The translations under genes and the position numbers were made by a program. This document shows, piece by piece, positions 32,133 to 36,735 of a stretch of 36,735 nucleotides of DNA. Positions within the stretch are counted from its first letter, which is position 1, and each line of letters begins with the position of its first letter. The notes under the pieces are model-generated. The model worked only from the letters and a program-made list of their open reading frames with translations. It made no database searches and was not told the origin of the DNA. Source of the stretch: Chthonomonas sp. UBA1950 (GTDB taxonomy: Bacteria; Armatimonadota; Fimbriimonadia; Fimbriimonadales; Fimbriimonadaceae); the NCBI GenBank assembly GCA_002336105.1, contig DDEQ01000021.1:7475-44209 (forward strand), written 5' to 3'.

Positions 32133-32929
32133 CGTACGTTTCCCCCCTCCAGGGGCTTACTATAGAAGAATGGAACAGTGCTTTCGAATCCGATCTCTCT
32201 CGAGCGGAAGATTCGTTCTGTACTGCCCACAAAGAGCACTCCACCGGGCTTCAACGAATTGAAGAACCTTGTGTATAGCTCTTCCTTTGCCGGCTCTGTG
32301 AAATAAATCACTACATTCCTGCAAAGTATTAAATCGAAACCTGTATCAAACTTATCGGCAAGAAGGTTGCCTTTTTGGAATGACAAATAGCTTCGGAGTG
32401 AAGAATTTGCTTTCCAAAGAGCTCCGTCCTGAGTGAAATAGCTCTTTTTGATTTCGCTAGGAACGCCTCGCATGTCTGCGTCGCTGAACTCGCCTCGCCG
32501 AGCTTGGTCCATGGCAGCCATGTCGATGTCTGTTCCAACGATCTTGTGGTTGCCTTTGAACTTACTGTCCAGCAATGTTGCCAGCGAGTATGCCTCTGCT
32601 CCATAGGAGCAGCCAGCGCTCCAAATCTTTAGGGATTGAGTTCTGCTTAAAAGGTCAGGGAGCACCTTCTTTTCAAGCTCAACCCATTTATCTGGGTTTC
32701 GATACAACTCGCTTACGTTAATCGCAAGTTTGTCCAAGAACCAGCGCGTGTTCTCCTCGCTCTGAGTCACCCAACGGCCAAAAGCCTCGATTGAATGATC
32801 TGCTTTTTGCTCCGCCATGCTCAAGACTCGTCTCTGGAGCTGATCTTGCTTGTAGAGCTTAAGATCAAGCCCAGCGGTTTTGAGAACCTGTGAGTAAAAC
32901 GTTTGCCATTGTTCAGAGCTAGACTGCAT
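32114..32929 (-). CDS. cheR: Chemotaxis receptor methyltransferase CheR
   Basis: The 271-residue enzyme transfers methyl groups from S-adenosylmethionine to receptor glutamates. The N-terminal helical domain (about 1-75) ends in AINVSELYRNPDKW. The SAM-binding part shows IWSAGCSYGAEAYSLA (near 100), IVGTDIDMAAMDQARRG, and LILCRNVVIYF followed by LKPGGVLFVGSTE. All blocks are intact. The ELYRN form resembles Gram-positive CheR more than the FFR form of enterobacteria. It overlaps cheB by 11 bases upstream and cheY by 19 downstream, so the three are translationally linked. No receptor gene is in the window. Confidence 0.95.
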   Translation of the reverse strand: MQSSSEQWQTFYSQVLKTAGLDLKLYKQDQLQRRVLSMAEQKADHSIEAFGRWVTQSEENTRWFLDKLAINVSELYRNPDKWVELEKKVLPDLLSRTQSLKIWSAGCSYGAEAYSLATLLDSKFKGNHKIVGTDIDMAAMDQARRGEFSDADMRGVPSEIKKSYFTQDGALWKANSSLRSYLSFQKGNLLADKFDTGFDLILCRNVVIYFTEPAKEELYTRFFNSLKPGGVLFVGSTERIFRSREIGFESTVPFFYSKPLEGGNVRWRNAS

Positions 32930-33953
32930 GCGCCACCCTTGCCGACACTGCGGCGACTATGGCTTGCGCCATATCATGAATCGGAAATTCCGCACTGGTT
33001 GCGCCAATTGCTTTTGCTGCCCGCGGCATTCCATAAATCGTGCAGGACTCTTCGCTTTCACCAAAGGCGACGCCTCCAGCTTCCTTGATGGCAAGGGCGC
33101 CTGCAGCCCCATCTTTGCCCATACCTGTTAAGACCACACCCACTGTTCTAGCTCCGTACAGCTCAGCGACACTCATAAACAAGTAGTCCGCGGCTGGCCG
33201 GACACCGTGAATCGGCGGTGCTGTGTCTAGTGTCAGAAATCCGTTTGATGCCACTCGTAAATGCTTCCCGCCAGGTGCCAAGTACGCAATTCCAGGTGTC
33301 ACTCGGTTTGCCTCGGTCGCTTCAGCGCATGGGACGGTTCCCATTCGGTCAAGCCTTTGTGCCAAGCTTGCTGTAAAGCCGGCAGGCATGTGCTGAACCA
33401 CAAGGATCGGAACGTTTAAGCCTTTCGGTAAACACTCCCACAGTTCGGACAATGCTCTCGGTCCACCAGTCGATGACGCAATCACGACGACTCGATCACC
33501 TGTTGTAACTGGTCGAATGCTCGTGGTTGGCTTGCGAACTTTCAGTCGTAGCTTTGCTGAGGTGGCTGCCCGGATTTTGTGTAGAAGGTCATCATGTAAG
33601 GTTCGAAGGGCGGAGAGCGCTCCATTCTTCGGCTTACAAACAAAATCGACTGCTCCAATTTCCAGAGCCTGCATAGTAATCGAAGCATTCTCCGATGTTA
33701 GAGTGCTACACATGACAACAGGAGTCGGATGCTTCTCCATGATCGTGCGAAGTGCTTCGAGCCCCGTCATTCGAGGCATCTCGACGTCCATCGTAATGAC
33801 ATCTGGCTTAAGCAACTCGACTTGTCGGATGGCATCTTCACCATCTCGCGCGAACCCGACCAAGTCAATGTCGGACTCAGATCGAAGCATGTCTCCAAGC
33901 ACCTGACGGATCAGGGCAGAGTCATCCACTACTAAGACACGAATCTTGGTCAA
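32919..33953 (-). CDS. cheB: Chemotaxis protein-glutamate methylesterase/deamidase CheB
   Basis: The 344-residue protein has an N-terminal receiver domain (Asp10/Asp11, phospho-acceptor Asp56 in TMDVEMPRMTG) and a C-terminal esterase domain with the triad Ser (ASSTGGP, near 161), His (VVQHMPAG, near 188) and Asp (TGMGKDGA, near 280). It removes receptor methyl groups and can deamidate receptor glutamines. The start is TTG at 33953: it overlaps the stop of the HDOD gene as TTGA, and gives the expected MTKIRVLVVDD. This coupling favours TTG over any internal codon. Confidence 0.95.
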   Translation of the reverse strand: MTKIRVLVVDDSALIRQVLGDMLRSESDIDLVGFARDGEDAIRQVELLKPDVITMDVEMPRMTGLEALRTIMEKHPTPVVMCSTLTSENASITMQALEIGAVDFVCKPKNGALSALRTLHDDLLHKIRAATSAKLRLKVRKPTTSIRPVTTGDRVVVIASSTGGPRALSELWECLPKGLNVPILVVQHMPAGFTASLAQRLDRMGTVPCAEATEANRVTPGIAYLAPGGKHLRVASNGFLTLDTAPPIHGVRPAADYLFMSVAELYGARTVGVVLTGMGKDGAAGALAIKEAGGVAFGESEESCTIYGMPRAAKAIGATSAEFPIHDMAQAIVAAVSARVAHAV

Positions 33954-34813
33954 TTGTCTAGTCCCTCAAACATTCCGGACTGCTCTTCGAATCGCTCAAT
34001 GAATTCATCGGTGAGGAGTCCTAAATCGTCAACAGTCAGTCCAAGCCGAGTTAGGCTAGATTCGCTGAACTCGTAATAGAGTCCATCTCCACCAAGCCCC
34101 ATTCCCATACTCATGGAGATCGTATCGGCGATATGCACGCAGTCGACAACAGCGCTTTCAGGTTTGCATTCATCTGGCCGGTGGTGATATCGCATTGCAA
34201 GGATCATTGGTTCTGGAAGATTCCATGCTTCACCGATATAGCCGCCAACGTCTGTGTGGTCATAGCCTAAGACCTTTCGCTCGATCGCGTCAAAAGGTGC
34301 TTCCATTGCCGCAGCAATCTTGAGCATCGCTGGTAGCTTGTTCTCTAGCCAAATGCCTAGGGCTACTTTTCCAAGATCATGAAGTAAGCCGGCAGTGAAT
34401 GCCAAGTCGGGTGACACAGATTGCGTCTTCGAGGCAATCATTTGCGCGCCGACACCTACTCCTAGAGCGTGAGACCACATCGCTTTTGGCTCAAGCAAAT
34501 AACCCTTTACTGGTCGGGTCATCCATGGATAGGTGCTTGCCACCATACAAAGGTTCTTGACAGAGCGCATGCCGAGGATCACAACGGCTTCGGGCACGGT
34601 TTGCACTTTGCGACTCAGGCCAAAAAAAGCACTGTTTGCCAGTCGCAAAACTCGAGCAGCCAAAGCCTGATCTTGGAGGATGTACTTTGCTACCGACTCC
34701 GCACTTCCATTTGGGCTGTCAGCTTCGCGCATCACAGCGAGAGCGGCCGTTGGCACCGAAGGCAGGTCCGTCGTTTTAGCAACGATTTCTTCTAGTGTGA
34801 TCGTGTTCGCCAT
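33950..34813 (-). CDS. HDOD-domain signalling protein
   Basis: The 287-residue cytoplasmic protein is one HDOD domain with a short C-terminal extension. Typical features are LPSVPTAALAVMREADS, YILQDQALAARVLRLANSAFFG, VILGMRSVKNL and AGLLHDLGKVALG. HDOD domains are HD-hydrolase relatives that have usually lost the catalytic residues and act in signalling; here SHALG, LLHDLGK, YDHTDVG and YHHRP keep His and Asp at positions that matter in HD enzymes. GAGG lies 7 nt before the ATG. It sits between cheD and cheB, so a link to chemotaxis or flagellar control is likely, but its target is unknown. Confidence 0.88.
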   Translation of the reverse strand: MANTITLEEIVAKTTDLPSVPTAALAVMREADSPNGSAESVAKYILQDQALAARVLRLANSAFFGLSRKVQTVPEAVVILGMRSVKNLCMVASTYPWMTRPVKGYLLEPKAMWSHALGVGVGAQMIASKTQSVSPDLAFTAGLLHDLGKVALGIWLENKLPAMLKIAAAMEAPFDAIERKVLGYDHTDVGGYIGEAWNLPEPMILAMRYHHRPDECKPESAVVDCVHIADTISMSMGMGLGGDGLYYEFSESSLTRLGLTVDDLGLLTDEFIERFEEQSGMFEGLDN

Positions 34814-34817
34814 AGCA

Positions 34818-35324
34818 TTACCTCAGAATGCAAAGTTGCGCTTCGCCCTGTGCAACTGTCTTCACCCTGATCTCGCCAGTAGAAGAATCGAAGGTCATTG
34901 TGCGTCCGTTATGACCGCCAATATCCTGAGCAACAACATGCAACCCCAGCGACTTAAGCTGAGCTAATACTGCAGTTGAGTTTCGGTTACCGATATCCAT
35001 TCGACTAGCCGTTCCATCGCCGAACTTGAAAACTTGCGCGCCACCTGAAATCGCGATTTTCATTCTCGACTTCATTGCCCCCAACTTTTCCAATTCAGAA
35101 ATTAGATGTGGTACTCCTGTATCGGCGAATTTGCCGGGCTTCTCTATAGGTCTATCTGCGAAAGCTTCAGGAAGCATGACGTGAACCATTCCGGCAACCT
35201 TTGCAATCGGGTCCAGAATCGCTATTCCAATACAACTACCCAGGCCGAGACAAGCGAATGTAGCGGGTCCTTTTGCGGTTTTGGTTTCCGCCATACCAAC
35301 GAGAATCGTTGTGGCGACTACCAT
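34818..35324 (-). CDS. cheD: Chemoreceptor glutamine deamidase CheD
   Basis: The 168-residue enzyme deamidates receptor glutamines and binds CheC. The catalytic Cys31 is in LGLGSCIGIAILD and the His48 in GMVHVMLPEA; KIAISGGAQVF and IGNRNSTAVLAQLKSLGL follow, as in CheD of Thermotoga and Bacillus. I chose the ATG at 35324, one base after the cheC stop, with GGAGG 9 nt upstream. An in-frame TTG at 35348 has no support. A later ATG (residue 11) would also leave the whole domain. It is followed 4 bp later by the HDOD gene. Confidence 0.94.
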   Translation of the reverse strand: MVVATTILVGMAETKTAKGPATFACLGLGSCIGIAILDPIAKVAGMVHVMLPEAFADRPIEKPGKFADTGVPHLISELEKLGAMKSRMKIAISGGAQVFKFGDGTASRMDIGNRNSTAVLAQLKSLGLHVVAQDIGGHNGRTMTFDSSTGEIRVKTVAQGEAQLCILR

Positions 35325-35325
35325 A

Positions 35326-35952
35326 TTACGCAGCCTCCGCAAGTCCAAGCGATGCGAATACCGCAGACAACCCTTCTACCGTCGGTATGAACAAGAAGTA
35401 GCCCTCTATCTGGTTGCCTTCGTCGCTAATTGACGTTCGCAATGACAACGCAGTGTGATCGGCAATCGAAGCACACATGACCACTCCTTCAATGACTGTA
35501 AGGCACATATCAACCATCAATTGCGGTGGTGTCGCGTGCATCTGCAAGCCAGTCATATCCGAAATCGCTGACAAGAAGCTTCCAGTGATGATGTTGCCAA
35601 CCTCCATCATGGTGCTAGCCTGAAGCTCGTCAACATCTTCAGCGGCATCTGGCGCATAACCGATGAACATGCGCCACAGACACTGAGCAGAACTCCATGG
35701 TGTGATGAAGGCAATGTGCCCTCCTGTATCCCCATCAATTGGCATATAAATGCCAACTGTAAGCAGCTCATCGCCGCCGAGTTGCAAAGGTAGCTCCTCA
35801 AGAGAAACTGCTTGTGCATCGGGGATGCTCATGCCGAATGCCTTACCCGTCATTCCGGCTAATGCCGTAGTAGCGTGTCCGAGACCGATGTTTGCCATCT
35901 CGCGCACTACGCTCTCGTGCAGCGGTCCTAACGCAATTGTGTTGGTAGCCAT
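35326..35952 (-). CDS. cheC: CheY-P phosphatase CheC
   Basis: The 208-residue protein has two copies of the phosphatase signature: SVVREMANIG (Glu18, Asn21) and STMMEVGNII (near Glu116, Asn119), each followed by a helix leading to a Pro (MSIP and TPP). Both active sites look intact. CheC hydrolyses CheY-P, and its binding of CheD tunes CheD's receptor deamidation. The ATG at 35952 has a perfect GGAGG 3 nt upstream; starts farther out (to 36027) lack one. It is the first gene of the operon, and the 128 bp upstream to the RNase E/G terminator must hold the promoter, though I could not pick a clear one. Confidence 0.93.
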   Translation of the reverse strand: MATNTIALGPLHESVVREMANIGLGHATTALAGMTGKAFGMSIPDAQAVSLEELPLQLGGDELLTVGIYMPIDGDTGGHIAFITPWSSAQCLWRMFIGYAPDAAEDVDELQASTMMEVGNIITGSFLSAISDMTGLQMHATPPQLMVDMCLTVIEGVVMCASIADHTALSLRTSISDEGNQIEGYFLFIPTVEGLSAVFASLGLAEAA

Positions 35953-36080
35953 ACTCCTCCATTCCATGTCGGCAGTTAGCCAGCCATGGGGAACCCTGTG
36001 GATTACCTGTTCCACTAAAATCGGCAACTACACCAAGCATCATTACGGGGAAGGCAAGGAAAGACAGCGGGAACGACTGT

Positions 36081-36124
36081 AAAAAGCAAGAAAGCCTCTT
36101 CTGGGAGAGTTCCCAAAAGAGGCT
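36081..36124 (-). terminator. Rho-independent terminator after the RNase E/G gene
   Basis: On the minus strand AGCCTCTT pairs with AAGAGGCT and, inside, TGGGA with TCCCA around a 4-nt loop, with single unpaired bases between the two stems. TTCTTGCTTTTT follows. It starts 22 bp after the stop and separates this gene from the chemotaxis operon. Confidence 0.85.
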
Positions 36125-36146
36125 ATGCCTATGGATCGAGCTAGTT

Positions 36147-36735
36147 TCAAGTCAAACTTCGACTAGGCATCGGCGAGCCAGGGAGAATAACATCCGCGAC
36201 TGCGTAGCTTCGTCGGATATCTTGCAAACAGATTTTGGCGCGTCCGCCAACATACTCTGAGCCATCTAGAAGCTCGACGTAGTAACCGCCGTCCGTCCAA
36301 CCGATCACTTTGCCAACGTTTTCGAATGCAGATCGTCGAACGTTGACCTCAAGCACCTGAGCTCGCCTGAATCCCATGAACTTCTGATCGAACTCTTCGA
36401 TTGTGCCAGCACGAATCTCGTACTCTTCATACTCCATATCGAAGTTCGCACGAATGTAGATGCCTCGCCGCATCTCGTGTTCAAGATCCTCAACATTTTC
36501 ACCGTCAAGCCCAATGAGAGCTTCGACAACAGCTGGATGACACTCAACAATGAATGCATTTCCTGGCTCGGAAATCTTTCGCCACATGTCTCGTTCGATC
36601 CAAAGGCTAACCGTCTCTTTACTGGCGATTCGTCCGACGCCAGTACACATCGGGCAGACTTCGGTGATTTCTTGGGTCACCGATTCCCCAGTTCGCTTAC
36701 GGGTGATCTCGATAAGGCCCAATGAGGAGATTCTG
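36147..36735 (-). CDS. Ribonuclease E/G family protein, C-terminal part (5' end outside window)
   Basis: About 196 residues are visible. They begin RISSLGLIEITRKRTGES, the end of the RNase E/G DNase-I-like catalytic region, and continue with the zinc-link motif CPMCTGVGR (near residue 26 of the visible part). The small domain follows (HPAVVEALIG and so on), as in RNase G. The last 80 residues (RRAQVLEVNVRRSAFENVGKVIGW and DIRRSYAVADVI) form a small beta-rich domain that may be a TRAM- or OB-type RNA-binding module; this is tentative. The family cuts single-stranded RNA in mRNA decay and rRNA maturation. The gene continues past the window edge, so the start and total length are unknown. A strong terminator follows. 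Confidence 0.88.
   Translation of the reverse strand, partial: RISSLGLIEITRKRTGESVTQEITEVCPMCTGVGRIASKETVSLWIERDMWRKISEPGNAFIVECHPAVVEALIGLDGENVEDLEHEMRRGIYIRANFDMEYEEYEIRAGTIEEFDQKFMGFRRAQVLEVNVRRSAFENVGKVIGWTDGGYYVELLDGSEYVGGRAKICLQDIRRSYAVADVILPGSPMPSRSLT

Noticed and set aside
35953..36027. Upstream starts of cheC (to 36027) and of cheD (TTG 35348)
   Set aside because: The added residues do not belong to the conserved domains, while the internal ATGs (35952 and 35324) have GGAGG sequences at usable distance.
35953..36080. Sigma-54-like promoter for the chemotaxis operon (a GG...GC pair in TTGGTGTAGTTGCC on the minus strand)
   Set aside because: The spacing between GG and GC is 7 nt rather than the 10 needed, and no enhancer-type sequence is visible.
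1..36735. Mobile elements, CRISPR arrays, tRNA or rRNA genes, defence islands
   Set aside because: I looked in all gaps (each under 200 bp) and among gene products and saw no transposase, integrase, repeat-spacer pattern, tRNA cloverleaf, or restriction or toxin genes.

Overview
The window looks like a chromosomal stretch from a member of the Armatimonadota, probably the Fimbriimonadales. The main clue is the type IV prepilin-like gene near 10.5 kb: its N-terminus (MKRAFTLIELLVV, then a segment reading FPVFAQAK) and its C-terminal H-X9-DG motif are of the kind found in large numbers in that phylum. This is a judgement from memory; no search was run. Base composition is moderate and genes are tightly packed. 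No gap exceeds 200 bp, and several convergent pairs abut or overlap (163/167, 8451/8452, 13469-13472). I see no rRNA, tRNA, CRISPR array, insertion sequence, phage gene or integrase. The window reads as core genome rather than an island.

Layout. 1-163 is the 3' end of an unknown plus-strand gene. 167-5056 (minus) holds three secreted proteins: a PrcB-like two-domain protein, an M28 zinc aminopeptidase and a pullulanase. 5120-8451 (plus) holds a membrane acyltransferase, biotin carboxylase (accC) and nusB. 8452-10586 (minus) holds a secreted DUF218/YdcF-like protein and a prepilin gene broken by one in-frame stop codon. 10761-13472 (plus) is dsbD and exonuclease III. 13469-16236 (minus) is a small envelope protein, leuC and a membrane diguanylate cyclase. 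16423-20182 (plus) is RNase J and a fused E1 alpha-beta 2-oxoacid dehydrogenase. 20213-25937 (minus) is a sugar-phosphate mutarotase, an S9 peptidase, purS and a lipoprotein joining a polysaccharide deacetylase to a phosphodiester glycosidase. 26028-31251 (plus) is a large secreted protein of unknown function, glcF, folE2 and an NHL-repeat lipoprotein. 31273-35952 (minus) is a compact chemotaxis operon, cheC-cheD-HDOD-cheB-cheR-cheY-cheX. 36147-36735 (minus) is the C-terminal part of an RNase E/G protein.

How the genes work together. Most are housekeeping or envelope genes. The one clear multi-gene system is the chemotaxis operon. It carries the adaptation and dephosphorylation machinery (CheB, CheR, CheC, CheD, CheX) and one CheY, but no CheA, CheW or receptor, so it must serve a signalling array encoded elsewhere. 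Two ribonucleases of RNA decay (RNase J and RNase E/G) also fall in the window.

The most general signal is regulatory. At least eight genes that begin a transcription unit have a TAnnnT -10 hexamer ending exactly 6 or 7 nt before the start codon, which implies leaderless mRNAs. Genes inside the chemotaxis operon instead have Shine-Dalgarno sequences. I did not find a convincing undescribed multi-gene system. The best leads are the leaderless pattern, the interrupted prepilin, the terminator that ends 3 nt before the next gene's start, the deacetylase-glycosidase fusion and the receptor-less chemotaxis operon with an embedded HDOD protein.
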